A stretch of DNA of 64,000 nucleotides from Oscheius sp. JU75 (lineage: Eukaryota > Nematoda > Chromadorea > Rhabditida > Rhabditidae), in contig JASJZC010000001.1 in assembly GCA_037178855.1 (NCBI GenBank), positions 62,001-126,000 of the forward strand, given 5' to 3'. A model generated the notes under the pieces. That model saw nothing but the letters and a program-made list of their open reading frames with translations. It made no database searches and was not told where the DNA came from. Shown here one piece after another: positions 1 through 13,635 of this stretch (the first letter of the stretch is position 1; the number at the start of each line of letters is the position of its first letter). Made by a program: the position numbers and the translations under genes.

Positions 1-116
1 GAACAGTTCCACTTCTTATCCATCTGATTCTCGTCGTTTTTGCTGCCTTTCACTAGTGTTCTTACCTTATACTTGCGTGCTTACAGACTCGAACGACGAG
101 GAAGAAGCCGGCCAAG

Positions 117-1227
117 ATGACCATTAGCAAGAACAACAAGATGATGGCCCATCTTAACTACAGGATGAAGGTCATCCTGCAGGATGGAAGAACTTTCGTC
201 GGATACTTCAAAGGTTAGTCTTTACCAAGTATTCTCGCAATAAAATTGTTTTGTAGCCTTCGACAAGCACATGAACATCCTCCTGGCGGACTGCGAAGAA
301 TTCAGACAGATCAAGCCGAAGCCGGGAAAGAAGCAGGCTGACGGAGAGGAGAAGCGCACCCTAGGCCTCGTCCTCATTCGCGGAGAGCACATCGTCTCCA
401 TGACCGTCGATGGACCGCCGCCCAGAGTACGTTGGTCCCCCTCATTGCATTGTAAAGTGACCCCTTTGGTCCAGCTGTCCTAACCAACTTCTTGCTCTAA
501 CCAATTCTTTCCAGGATGAGGAAGCCCTTCGCGTGCCCAAGGCCGGAGGAATGGCCGGTCCCGGAGTGGCCAAGCCCGCCGGACGAGGAATGCCCGTGAT
601 GCCGCCAGCTGGAATGCCGCAAGTTCCGCGTGGATTGGCCGGAGCCGTTGGTGGAGTTGGTAAGTCGCCGTTTTCACCATTTTTAATCCGTCGTCCCTGT
701 AAACATTCCAAGCACAGCTATTGGATCGCCCCAGGGCCATTTCCAAGCACCAACATGCTGCCAGCAAAAACCCGATTCGGGCCACGAATATACTAGTCCT
801 GTAGTTGGACTCGCGTTCAGGGACGACAAAGCATGGAAGCCTCTCGTGACCCGCTCTGAAGTTCTTGCCGACGAATCCCGTGCTCTGGCCTACCCGAAAC
901 AGGGATGACTTACAGGGAAACGCGAGAGGCGTTTCGTTTTTCATTTTCACTTTGCCTGTGCTCTAAAGCATAAAGCAGCCTGCGTATTGATGACAAATGA
1001 TGTAACTGCTTACGTTATTTCGATACGCAGCACTGTGTTTTATGGGTTGGTGCGCACTCGAAGGCGCTTCCCGAGTTTTCCCGCCCCTCTGATCCAAATG
1101 CATGCTGTAGAAATGGGTCCTATTGATTGCCGTCCTTCCATCGTATATTCTCATTACAGGTGGCCCAGGGATGGCCGGAATGGTCCCGCCGCCCTTCCAC
1201 GGCGGAATGCCCCCTCGTCCCTTCTAA
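117..1227 (+). CDS. snr-2: Small nuclear ribonucleoprotein SmB/B'
   Basis: Four exons: 117-213, 257-426, 515-659, 1160-1227 (159 aa). SmB is one of seven Sm proteins that form the heptameric ring on U1, U2, U4 and U5 snRNAs in the spliceosome. The N-terminus [19 protein letters not shown] is the family signature. The Sm1 segment covers about residues 13-50, and the Sm2 motif IRGEHIVSM is at 73-81, followed by GPPPR. The tail is Gly/Pro/Met-rich and ends PPRPF, as in short invertebrate SmB. An acceptor (ttacag) ends at 86, just upstream of the ATG, and could be a cis or trans-splice site. The third intron is long (500 nt). OLA1 follows 265 nt downstream on the same strand. Identity is secure; the exon joins all keep frame. 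Confidence 0.95.
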
Positions 1228-1492
1228 ACAGTTCTTCGATGCACCGATCTCTCACCTGCGTCACTTTTCTCGAAGAATTCTTTCTCCCCCTTATCTTTAT
1301 CCTATCCCTTGGCTTGTCGAACGTTCCCGTATCCTTTTTTCTTCCTCAATTTGCTATGTTTTTGTATATTACAATGAAGTATGGTAATATCTGTCCTCTT
1401 TCTGCGATATGTAATTGGTTAGGCCCAATTTTACTCCAAGTTGTTCTCGTTGTTTTGCTTATTTTCCCGCTCCAAAGGGTCCCGTATCGAGA

Positions 1493-3761
1493 ATGCCACC
1501 CAAGAAGAAGGTTGAGGAAGAGCGAATCCCCCTTCTGGGGCGCCTCGGAACCAACTTGAAGGTTCGTTTTCTGGTCTCGAACTCTCCGAAAAGGCAGTTT
1601 CTAGGTAGGAATCCTAGGTCTGCCGAATGTTGGGAAGAGTACATTCTTCAACGTACTCACCAAGTCGGAGGCCCAGGCGGAGAACTTCCCCTTCTGTACG
1701 ATCGATCCCAACGAGAGCCGGGTAAGCCAGCCGCCGTTTTCTTATAAACTTGTCAAAAATTTAGGTAGCCGTCAGCGATTCTCGCTTCGACTGGCTGTGT
1801 GAGCATTATAAGCCGGCCAGCAAAGTTCCCGCCTTCCTCAACGTGACGGATATTGCCGGACTTGTGAAAGGTAAGCCTTTTTTTACTGTGAACAGCAGTC
1901 GAATGTCCAAGCCTCTGTCATTCTTGTCAAGTCCTAATTTTCTTCTTTTCAAGGCGCCTCGGAAGGTCAAGGACTTGGAAACGCGTTCCTTTCCCACGTC
2001 TCCGCCTGTGACGCGCTCTTCCATCTCTGCAGGGCCTTCGATGACGACGACGTCACTCACGTTGAAGGTTAGCACCATCTTTATAAAGTATACAGCTCCT
2101 GGTTCAGGAGACGTCAATCCTATCCGCGATCTCGAGATTATCAGCGACGAACTCTTCGCCAAGGACCTCCAGTTCATCGACGGACCGCTGAAGAAGGCCG
2201 AGACGCTGTTCGTGAGGGCGAATGACAAGACGAAGAAGATCGAATTCGACTGCCTGACCCGTGTCAAGGGACTTCTTGAGGCCAAGAAACCGATCCGGCT
2301 GGAGCAGTGGAACGAGAAGGAGATCGAGGTTCTGAACAAGAACCTCTTCCTCACGGCCAAGCCGATCGTCTACTTGGTCAACCTGTCGGAGAACGACTAC
2401 ATGCGAAAGGTCGGTTTTTTTAGAGACGTCATGCTGGAAATGGTATTGTTCGACCAAGCAAACTGGCTTCTAACAAGCTGTCATATGACTCAGAAGCTCC
2501 CAAAACGCTTAGAATCTAAGATTACTCCATTTTCCAGTCTGTTCGTTTATTACCGCTCCAGGGAGAAATCCTTGATGTTTCCGAGTTCTCGGAGCTTTCG
2601 AAAATCATTTGTACTTGAAATGCTACTTTCACTAGAGTCCCATTTAATTGTGCTGACCTTACAGCAAAGTAACGCCAGTTTGCTTGCTTTGACTTTTAGG
2701 TAGACTGCTGTCGCGAAGAGACGAGTAACCTACCAATTTTCTTTTTGCAGAAGAATAAATGGCTACCCAAGATCAAGGCCTACATCGACGAGAAGGATCC
2801 GGGTGCTGTGCTCATCCCCTTCTCCGGAGTCTTCGAGAACAAGCTTATCGACATGCCGGAAGACGAGCGGGCTGCTTACTGCAAGGAGAAGGGCATCACC
2901 TCCAACTTGGACAAGGTATACTCTTCTTTTTTGGCACTGCCAATACTAGAATTCAGATCGTGCATACCGGCTACAAGGCCCTCCAGCTCGAGTACTTCTT
3001 CACGGCCGGCAAGGATGAGGTCAAGGCCTGGACAATTCAAAAGGGAGCCGTTGCTCCAAAAGCCGCCGGCAGAATCCACACCGACTTCGAGAAAGGGTTC
3101 ATCATGGCCGAAATCATGAAGGTTGCCGACTTGATGGAGTTGGGAGACGAGGCCAAGGTATCTTTTGCTTCTTTCTGGCAGTGTCACTTGTTGATCATCA
3201 CCCATTCGCCCAGTCTTACTGTCTATTCCCGGTCTAAAACCACTCAATATAGCTCATGGACGGAGCCTGTCAAAGAATTTGGTCATTTGTCTTGTGAGGA
3301 ATACTCCCAGTTTTTCCAATTTTAAACCTGCTTCATCTCCATGCGTGTTCAGCTTGGCTTATCATATCGTTAACACAACATGTCAGCTTGCTGATATTCA
3401 GATTTTTACCGTGATTGTGAACAGTCCCTCCTTCTTATCGTGTCCCATTTGATGAAAGTGTGCCGCCCCCATTAGAGAGGCGTTGGCGCCCATTGCCCGA
3501 TCAATGGGCGTGTCACCGGTCCCCGCCCTGTCGATCGCTGTGTTTGATGTACTTTTTGTCGTTGAATCGATGTTCAAAAGACGGGCCTAAAAATTGGAAA
3601 TTGATAACATCGGGCTAAACAGTAATTTCAACCGTATTTTGCAGGTCAAAGCCGGAGGGAAATACCGTCAGCAGGGCAAAACTTACGTCGTCGAAGACGG
3701 AGACATCATTCTCTTCAAGTTCAACGCCGGAGCCGGTCTGACTGCTGGCAAGAAGAAGTAA
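1493..3761 (+). CDS. ola-1: Obg-like ATPase 1 (OLA1/YchF family)
   Basis: Eight exons: 1493-1561, 1605-1721, 1765-1870, 1954-2067, 2108-2409, 2751-2915, 2957-3157, 3645-3761 (396 aa, the same length as human OLA1). It is a cytosolic P-loop NTPase of the Obg/YchF family that prefers ATP and is linked to translation and stress control. The P-loop GLPNVGKST is at about 28-36, the switch II motif DIAGLVKG near 90, and NLSE replaces the usual NKxD, which is the family hallmark. A coiled-coil insert and the C-terminal TGS domain follow ([17 protein letters not shown]). The ATG at 1493 gives the conserved MPPKKK start. It lies 265 nt after SmB, so a shared operon is possible. Intron 7 (3158-3644) is 487 nt and holds no recognisable gene. 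Confidence 0.96.
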
Positions 3762-5181
3762 CGTTTGTCTACATTTGGGTATATAGTAGTCACTCTTTCC
3801 TTCTGACCACCCCAAATTGTTTTGTTATTACATATTTCTGTCGCCTTCAGCCCCCCAACCAGTTTCCTTTTGGCCTTGTTCATGTTTTCAGTGAGAGAGA
3901 TAAAGCTGATTGTTAATTTGATGCCCTGTGTGAAGTTTTTAAGATTATAGCCGAATTCCCCACCACAAAAGGCTCCTGTGAGAGGGTTGGCTGTCTCTTT
4001 TCGTCCCCCACCACGAGACACGGGAGACCAGCCCCTTTCCTTCTCAAAAGCCCACAGAGACTGGGGGAGTGTCCGTGCTGAACGGCGGAGAGAGCAGAGA
4101 AGACATATTAGGGAGAGATAGTGCGTTTAGGACAGAGACGCATGGAGAGAATGCACCTACCAGGAGAGGGGCAGAGAGCCAGAGATTCTCTGGACCGGGG
4201 GAGGAGCTGCGTCGTGCGGGCGGCGCCGACAGTCGCCCCACCCCTCTCCTCTCCCTCTAGCTCCCGCCCATGAAAGCTCAGCTCCTCCCACACATATTTT
4301 ATCATTTTTTAAGTCGAAATAGCTCTAAATTGTGCGTTTGAACGGTAGACTATTCATGAATCGGGGAGGTCCGTTTTGCTGGATGAAAACGACAGGATTT
4401 CGTGCGTTCATAGTTCAAAGTTCCAATTTTTCGAAACTGGAACAGGCTTGTAGCTACAAAAAACAATTTTTACTACGAAAAAATCTCTATTTACATCTTC
4501 CCTGAGCTTTTTTGATGCTAAAAAGCAGCAATTTAGAGCCAGGAGCTATTAGAAGAGCATAAAAATTGATAGAACTGAAAAAAGAGGTTCTCTTCATTTT
4601 TTTTTTGTCGTTATAAAAGGCCCTGAGATGCGACATGATCTGATTTAGAACCCTTGTGGGCTTGTTTGTTGTTTTTCGACGGCTAAAAACCACGCGAGAC
4701 GTTCTCAATCGATTGATGACCAGGTCAATAACAGGGGTAAATCACTACGAGAGAGTGGAAACTAGAGTTTTTCTAATGATAAGAGACAAAGAACAAAAGA
4801 CTTCAAGTCAGGGAATCGAACCCCGTATTCCCGGGACATCGTTCCCGCACTTGGTACTGCGCTATTGAGGTAAATCGGCGCCGAAATTTGCGTGTCCCAT
4901 AGCCAATACTGTAGGGCGGGAGCCTCGAGGATTATTTAGTTGTGTCTATACGTTGGAAGAAGACTGTTGAAATGTTCTAAGTTCGCAGTAGAAGTAATCC
5001 TAGATTCAGCCTGTGTAAATCAATAATTGACCGCTTTTTGACAAGGTTTGCTTTGAAAAAAGAGCAGTCTTCTTCAGCAGGGTTACAGAAAATGACAGTC
5101 TACTATCTTCCCCATGATCCTAAGTTGGTTTTTCTTCTCTTCGCCAGCTTCAAAGAGCCAACTTAGACTGGATTTTACAGA
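3762..5181. other. Intergenic region between OLA1 and the Sp factor
   Basis: About 1.4 kb with no supportable gene. It contains a purine-rich stretch near 4090-4200 and one minus-strand tRNA-like sequence (4803-4870). The last 60 nt, ending in an acceptor (ttttacag, 5173-5180), lead into the Sp factor ATG. Confidence 0.5.
4803..4870 (-). repeat. tRNA-like (B-box) sequence
   Basis: Read on the minus strand, this has an A-box-like AATAGCGCAGTACC followed by a GGGGTTCGATTCCC B box. The 5' and 3' ends do not pair into an acceptor stem, so it is called a tRNA-derived relic rather than a tRNA gene. Similar sequences occur many times in this window. Confidence 0.5.
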
Positions 5182-7141
<1,960 letters not shown>

Positions 7142-7535
7142 GTCCCTCTCCTCCCCCAAACTCACTAACTGGTCACTTTTGGTCTTCCCAATGGGTATTC
7201 TTCAACACTTTTCCGTCTTCTCTTCTGCTTGGATCACAGTCTCTGAGCATATTCGTCTCTCTCTCTCTCTCAACTTCCATTACAAACAAAAAAGGTGCTT
7301 CTCGTCAAGTTCCCTACACTTACACGTTGTGTCCCCACCTCGTTGCCAAGTTGTACCTAACAAGCTCCATATCAGTTTTTGCATTGATGTATAGTCCGTT
7401 GTCCCCGTTTCATCTGTCACTTGTGGTATGGCAGAGCGCAGTTTTATGAAGAATCAACTGTCAGACACAGAGACACGTTCCAACTTAGGTTTATTAAAAC
7501 AGAACTGTAAGTCTTCTTGTGGCAGCTTCTTGACT

Positions 7536-10432
7536 CTACTCGACTTCCATCTTCACCTGTACCGTCTTCTGGTCTTCTGCAGGCGGCAAACGGATGTTCT
7601 CGTAGACAAAGTTGCCCTCAGCGAAGATCCAGTTCGGCTCATTGCTCATCCATTCGCTCCATAGGCATTCCTGATAGCCGGCGCGGAGCATCTCATCCTG
7701 AAAAGTACAATGCATTGATTGTCTATTGAATCTGGCAGTTCGACAGAGTTGTGGTGAGCTGAAGTTTATGCTCCACCTTCTTCCCCAGTCAATCTATCTT
7801 CTATCAGCCGCTAACATGTTGCGATCGAAGATCTTGAACTCTCTATCTGCATGGATCCATAGTTCCTCTCAAAGTATTCTGATATCTAAGGAAACGGCAG
7901 AGGCTGTGATTTTGTGCAGAAAATGGGAGGACAATTATGGACAGCTGTGCCTACTTGTAAGCTTAAGGATGCAGGACTAGGGTAGTCTCATCTAGTGCTC
8001 ACGGGGAGAGGGATAGGGACCAAAAGACAGATTCAAAAGGACAAGAGGGGAGGATCACTAGTGATACATAATTGGATTCGACTAATCGCTACTGCATAAT
8101 CAGGAGGCTTATAGTGATAGCTAACCATAAAAAAAATAAAAAGTTCCTCCTCCAGGAGTGTGATACTGTCTTGAAAGTTGTTGGTCAAACTCACAGAGGA
8201 CCAGTAGGGACAGTCTTTGCATCCAGGGCCGTTAGGGGAGACCATAACTCTGCCAAGGGGCAATAGGTAAGGACAGCGAAGGTAATTTCAATGCACTTAC
8301 CTCTTCCAGAAGAGAGAGGATGAGTCGTCTGCAGGAAATCGAAGGTACGTTTTCCGGGAACTCGATGCAGCGTCCAGAGCCCAGCTGTGGCCACTTGCCG
8401 ACGAGCATCGTGTAGAGACAGACACCGGCCGCGTAGTAGTCGGCCGCGTAGGAGTCGTAAGGCTGGAGACGATTGAGCTGTGGACTGGAGTAGGGTCTCG
8501 TGCCGCAGAAGCTGCGCGATCTCTCACGCGGTTCGATGTAACGAGCAAAGCCGAAGTCCAGCAGTTTCACGTCACCGTTCTCGTTCAGCACAATGTTCTC
8601 CAGCTTCAGGTCCCGGTGAACAATCTTGCGCTCATGCAGATAGTTCAGGGCTTCGATGATCTGGCGAAAGTAGCGACAGCCGATCGGCAGCTCCTTGATA
8701 CGCTTCTCACGAACAATCAGCTCCAGCAGATTGCCGCCCTCGTAGAACGTCTGCACGAGGACGATTTGAGTTGGAGACGGCTGGAAGACGCCGAGACAGC
8801 GAGCCTGCAGTGAGAGATGAGGACTGATTAACAAGGTTGATGACCGTAACTTCTTCTCCTACTCTTCACTTCCTCCATTATCGCCTAGTTCTCTTTCTGT
8901 ATTAAGGTCCTCTTTATCCTTCTTACACCCTGTACCAAGTTAGGTGGACAACCTGTTCGTGTTCCGTTGTCTTCCTATCGTCAACTGTCTCAGTTACCAT
9001 AACGCGTAGTCTTGTCCTTATGTCACTATCTGACATTCTCTACCGAATAAAGTTCCAAAGTTTACGTAATCCTCTCCGTGGCAGGAGTGTTGAAAGTACG
9101 GTATACTCGAAAGTCTGCTGCAATTTGCCTACCAACTTGTAGCTATAGGCGCCGATACGCAACTGTTTTGCGGAAATGGCTGCCTATGGTTACAAGTTGG
9201 TGCGCAAATTGCCGCTTTCTCGTCTTTCGGGTATACGATACTTTTGCCCACCCCTGCTCCGTGGCCATAACTTGACAAATTAGGGGAATACCCTGTACCA
9301 GTTCTAGAGAAAAACAGTTGGAAAAATTTGTTCTCCCAGAGTAGGTCTACACCGACCATTTTCAAACTTTTCAAAGGGAACAAACCCCGATCGTGCTGGC
9401 CGTAAGAGTGGCTGACCGACTGAAATTTGCCTGGGCTCACAGGATTACAAAGATGCCTTAGTGTTGTATCTCCAGTAGATACCATTGTGACAGAGACGAC
9501 AGTAGGTAGATGAGCAAAGAGTAACAACCTTTATTGGGACAGTTCCTAATCGAGACTGTCTCGCTATTGAAAGCGAGCAATAAATCCTACCTTTACAATT
9601 TGCAAGAGGCGTCCGTCTGCGACACAAGTGTACTCTAGGATAACGCTTGACATTATTTGTGGACTTCTCTGTCAAGTGTTATCCCAGATTAGAGTTGACA
9701 AGACGAGTTTAAAGAGACAAACAGTTCCAAAGAATACTAGGTCGCTACGCCAGGAGCGTAAGCAACTGTTATATGTACAAACACTATACAAAAGAGTACA
9801 AGGTAATTCTGCTTGGTAATTATGCTTGTTCCAACACTTAGGATAGATGAACACGTGCTACTACAACTTGAATCCCCGACAGAAGAACACTTCGAGGAGA
9901 ACCACCATCAAGATGGAGATGGAGAGTCATTGACCAACATAGATAATTCTATGATTTGGAACAAAATAAATAAATAAAATCAGCTCAAAACTCTTCAAAA
10001 TAGCACCTTGTAGGACCTCGAGCGGGAAGTCGCGCGGGTCGTACCAGCGTCTCTTACCTTATTTTAGTATATAGTGGATTCAATGAGCCGACTTGTATAC
10101 TAAAACTGAGAGAGAGAGAAAAAGATAACGATAAAAATAAGAGGAGAACTGACCAGATGAGGATGCGAGACCTTGATCGTGATGTCGAGTTCCCTCGGCA
10201 GAAACTTCTCGGCAATATGTCGCTCGATGGCGTTCTTGTTGATCACCTTCACAGCAATCAGGCGATTGTAGAGCATCGAGAAGGTCTTGTAGACGACGCT
10301 GCTCGCCGTGGCAGCTATCGGAACCTCCAAGAAAGGCGCCTGCAGCTTGGCTCGAAGAATCGGCAGCAGCTGGTCGGCCGTCTCGTGATGCAGAGCAGAG
10401 CTCGGCCCAGAAGCCGTCGAAATCGTAGACAT
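7536..10432 (-). CDS. TSSK-like serine/threonine protein kinase
   Basis: Three exons on the minus strand: 10154-10432, 8301-8804, 7536-7697 (314 aa). The overall sequence resembles testis-specific serine kinases (KFLPREL in the C-helix region, LLDFGFAR, SFCGTRPYSSP). The ATP-anchoring lysine (AVKVINK, K62), the C-helix Glu (about E81), the catalytic HRD (156-158, IVHRDLKLEN) and DFG (about 176-178) are all present. The Gly-rich loop is absent: the position reads PIAATASSVVYK with no glycine. The APE motif reads SPQ. The C-terminus is short and ends at a TAG at 7536-7538. Introns are 1,349 and 603 nt, and the first holds a foldback and a family-B repeat. The start is 200 nt downstream of the PSMA6 stop on the same strand. 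It may be active with unusual ATP binding, or it may be a weakened enzyme. Confidence 0.85.
9065..9275. repeat. Imperfect foldback (about 200 bp) in kinase intron 1
   Basis: The two halves are reverse complements with scattered mismatches. Left-arm blocks TGCAATTTGC, ACCAACTTGTA and GTATACTCGAAAG are matched by GCAAATTGC, TACAAGTTGGT and CTTTCGGGTATAC on the right. The outer blocks CCGTGGCAGG and CCTGCTCCGTGG also pair. It encodes no protein. No clear target duplication is seen. Confidence 0.6.
9591..9770 (+). repeat. Dispersed repeat family B, copy 1
   Basis: Starts CTTTACAATTTGCAAG and ends TCGCTACGCCAGGAGCGTAAGCAACTG. Contains an internal dyad, GATAACGCTTGACA and TGTCAAGTGTTATCC. Related copies are at 18271-18366 and 18534-18715. 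It encodes no protein. Confidence 0.6.
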
Positions 10433-10632
10433 CCTTGGACTAATTATGTTCGAAGAAGCTTTTTTATTCCTCCTTTGTTACAAAAGTTTCAAATAGTTAT
10501 AAATTTATCAAAAGCGCGATAGCTTACACAAACCGTATATTTGGGGAAGAAGAAAAATCGTCTCGAAAAAGAGAGAAGATAGTCACAGGGATTAAAAACA
10601 AGAGGGAGAGGGAGAGAGAGAGTGGGGGAACC

Positions 10633-11813
10633 TTAGTCGCGATTGGCGATCGAGTTGAGATGCTGCTCGATTTCCTCGCCCGTCAGCTTGGTCGACTTCT
10701 TGGCATCACGATTGACGACGAGGACCTCGACGTCCTTGGCCCGAATGTCGATGCCGAGACTGTTCTGCAGCGCCTCCAGAGCCAGCTCAATTGCCTCGTT
10801 CTTGTTGTAGTCGGTCTTCTTCTTGATCTTCTTCTCCAGGAAGCTCAGAGCTGGGGTCTGAAAATGAGGATGGTCTATAGAGGTTTTAGGTGAGAATTTC
10901 CAATATTCAATGTCTTTCAAAGAAACTGTTAAGAGCGGCTAACTCTGCACAAAGCCAATAGAATGGAAACCTCCGAAAGATCTGAGGCTTACTTCGTCGA
11001 TAAATAAAGACAGATAGAAGCTAAGATAGTGGAAGTTGGTGTCGAGTAAAGATAAGATTTTAAAATGGTTTTACCTGTTTGACTCCGATGGAAACAGCCT
11101 TCATTCCTCGATAGTAGCCGGCGGGGTCAAGGCGGTAAACGCAGGGACCTTCCTCGTCGTCGTAGCTGATCATTAAGAGGGCACATCCGAGACTCCGCAT
11201 CTCGGCATTCTGCGTGTAGTACTGGTTCTTGTCGGCCATCCTCTTGGCCAGCATCTCGCACGGCATGTCATAGCCGTTCTTATACTTGAACTCGGCCGCT
11301 TCCATCTGGGCGCGACGAACCTGTAATCTCGAATAGAAGAGGTTCAAGAAATGTCGAGTTACCTGGAACTTGGCGTCGGGGACGATTCCGATGGCGCAGC
11401 AACCGATGGTCGGACTCAGCTGGTAGACGGAGGTGACTGAGTCGGCCACGATGAGACCGTCCGGCACGCGCTTCTGGACTGCGATCACAGCCGTATCGAC
11501 TCCTTTGACGGCGACGGCCGTTAGATTGGTAGAACTGATAGCCTTGAAGGCGTACTCGACCTGAACACGAAGGTTCCTGACTCAAAACAGACAGCATCGA
11601 AGCTTGGGAACGACAGAATTCCACCACATCCTTTGAGCATTTTGTAGCAAAGTTTTAAACAAGATTCAATCACAAAAAATCTTTACAATAGAGCTCAAAG
11701 GTATCGTATGTAACCATTCAACTACGAAAAAAAGAATCTACCTGATAGACGCGTCCCTCCGGGGAGAAGATGGTGATGTGGCGATCGAAACCGGCACTGC
11801 TTCCGCGCGACAT
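10633..11813 (-). CDS. pas-1: 20S proteasome subunit alpha-6 (PSMA6)
   Basis: Four exons on the minus strand: 11742-11813, 11363-11560, 11075-11320, 10633-10857 (246 aa, the usual PSMA6 length). It is a structural alpha-ring subunit of the 20S core particle that gates substrate entry. The N-terminal alpha signature [20 protein letters not shown] is intact at residues 9-28. Conserved blocks continue through [25 protein letters not shown] and [15 protein letters not shown]. The C-terminus has the acidic/lysine helix typical of the family. Its start is 498 nt downstream of RPA12 and its stop is 200 nt upstream of the kinase, all on the minus strand, so the three could share an operon. Confidence 0.96.
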
Positions 11814-12311
11814 CTGAAAGGAAAGGCATATGGAGTGGAAAAAAAAATAGAAAATGAGATTAGAAATATAAGAAAGCCAGTTCATGAATTGAAGCCTAAG
11901 TCTTAGACCGTTTTCGCTCAAGTTACAATCATTTCTTGAGAATAAACTTGTACATATAGACATGGTGAGCACATTTCAAAGGCGAAACATCTAAACGAGA
12001 CTATGAAAAAGGAGAAAATTGTGTCGAGAGAACTGTAATTCGAGCGTGAGGAACAACGAAAGCAGGGTTATGTTTCAACAGATTTTAGAGCAGAAACAAG
12101 TCTGGGAAAGAGTTCAAACACAGAAAACAGGCTAATTTCTTGGCCGGCATCAAGATAATAAGAAAAATAGGTATTCAGTGGTTGAGAACCACACACAGAG
12201 GTGCTATAAGCGAACACACACGAGGTAGAATATCTTCTTTTGGCCAACTTTGAGAGAGCAAAATAACAGAAACAAAATCAACGAAACAATGAAACAAAAA
12301 ATGACAACAAT

Positions 12312-12779
12312 CTACGAGTATTCGATATCCTTCTTCTTGCACTTGACGCAAGTGTAAAAGACAGTCTGTCCTTCGTCGGCCGACCGGGTCTGCATCGTCG
12401 CGTAGGTCGCCTTGTTGTGTCCGCACCTGAATTTCATTGTTTTCGGCTAAAGTTCCAGAAAAATCGCTAAATTTTAGTGAAGAGAACCTACTTGGTGCAA
12501 ATATGATCCACGACGGAGTCGGCGGCCTCGAGATCGATTCCTTCGGTGTCGGCCACGGTCCTCTCGTAGACCTTCTCGGCTCGATACATCAGCACGTTTC
12601 GTTTCGCTAAAAAGGCCGTGTGTAAGGTTATGAAAAGACGTCTTACCGTTAACTCTCCAGACATTCTTGCACAATTTGCATGTGACGTTCGAGGGAGCAT
12701 TGTTCGGCAGCGGTAGGATGGCTCCACAGACGCCGCAGAACTCCGGGTCATTCGATTGGAAGCGATCTGATATCGTCAT
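12312..12779 (-). CDS. rpoa-12: RNA polymerase I subunit RPA12 (POLR1H/ZNRD1)
   Basis: Three exons on the minus strand: 12647-12779, 12492-12606, 12312-12426 (120 aa). RPA12 is a small nucleolar subunit of RNA polymerase I needed for transcript cleavage and termination. The N-terminal zinc ribbon uses CGVC and CKLC. The C-terminal TFIIS-like ribbon uses CGH and CVKC and carries the invariant QTRSADEGQT block, whose acidic pair supports cleavage at the active centre. Length and both ribbons fit the family. All joins keep frame, including a lysine codon split across the last intron. Confidence 0.94.
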
Positions 12780-13635
12780 TTCTGCAAAGAAATGGGTAGT
12801 AATCTGAAGGAGAAGATTCGCGACAATCAAAACAACAACAAACAAGAAATAACCGCTTGCTACGTGATTTCTGACGTCAAAATCGAGAGCTTGATTTGTT
12901 TTTACGAACTAAAAACGGGTGTCTGCAATTCTTCCATCCACTTCCAACCGATTAAAAACCAAAGAATTAACGACATTCTGAGCAAGGGAAAACAGGACGT
13001 GGGTCAAACGTGGCATGTATCGGCAAGAATATTAAATTTTCAGCTGTTTCTGGACAAAAAATACGTAGATGATTAAGTTGTGTTGTTAGAGACGTTCAGT
13101 AGGGAGTAAAAGCGGCTCTACCGAATTCATGTATTTAAACATGAACATAGAGAAAATTGACTTTTCGTGCTATACAGGCACGTAACAAGGCAGGAATCTA
13201 AAAAATAGGGTTTCCAGCAATTACTGGGCAAAAACAAGAGGATGTGACGTTCTCCTACACGGTAAAAACGGAACTAACACTAACAAGACCGAACTCACAT
13301 ATTTGCGCAGGAAAACATGGCAATGCGAACAGCAAATTAGCTGCTTGGCAATTTGTAAGATACACACCGAAAATGACATGTAAGAGGTAAGCAAAGAGCA
13401 AATGCAACATAAAAAGAGTAGAATGCAGCCCAAATACAAAGTTTTTATTAAGCTCAATCAACAAAAAGGAGAAAATATATGTGGAAAAGGCTCTCTAGTT
13501 TCACCGAATCCCAGCGTGTAATGAGTCGTATAAAATTATCAACAGTTAGAGGGGGGACAACAAAAGGATGATTTGAAATGGGATGACAAGGGGAGAAGGG
13601 GCGCTCCGTTGAGAACAGTCCTTTAACCGTTGGGC
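12780..13635. other. Intergenic region between RPA12 and ProRS
   Basis: 856 bp, AT-rich. A 94-codon plus-strand reading frame (12792-13076) has no recognisable similarity and no splice signals and is not called a gene. Nothing else is supported. Confidence 0.5.

Noticed and set aside
987-1559. 190-codon frame over the SmB 3' end
   Set aside because: It crosses the real SmB exon 4 and the OLA1 start in another frame.
12792-13076. 94-codon AT-rich frame upstream of RPA12
   Set aside because: No similarity, no introns, and it begins within 20 nt of the RPA12 start in antisense; judged chance.
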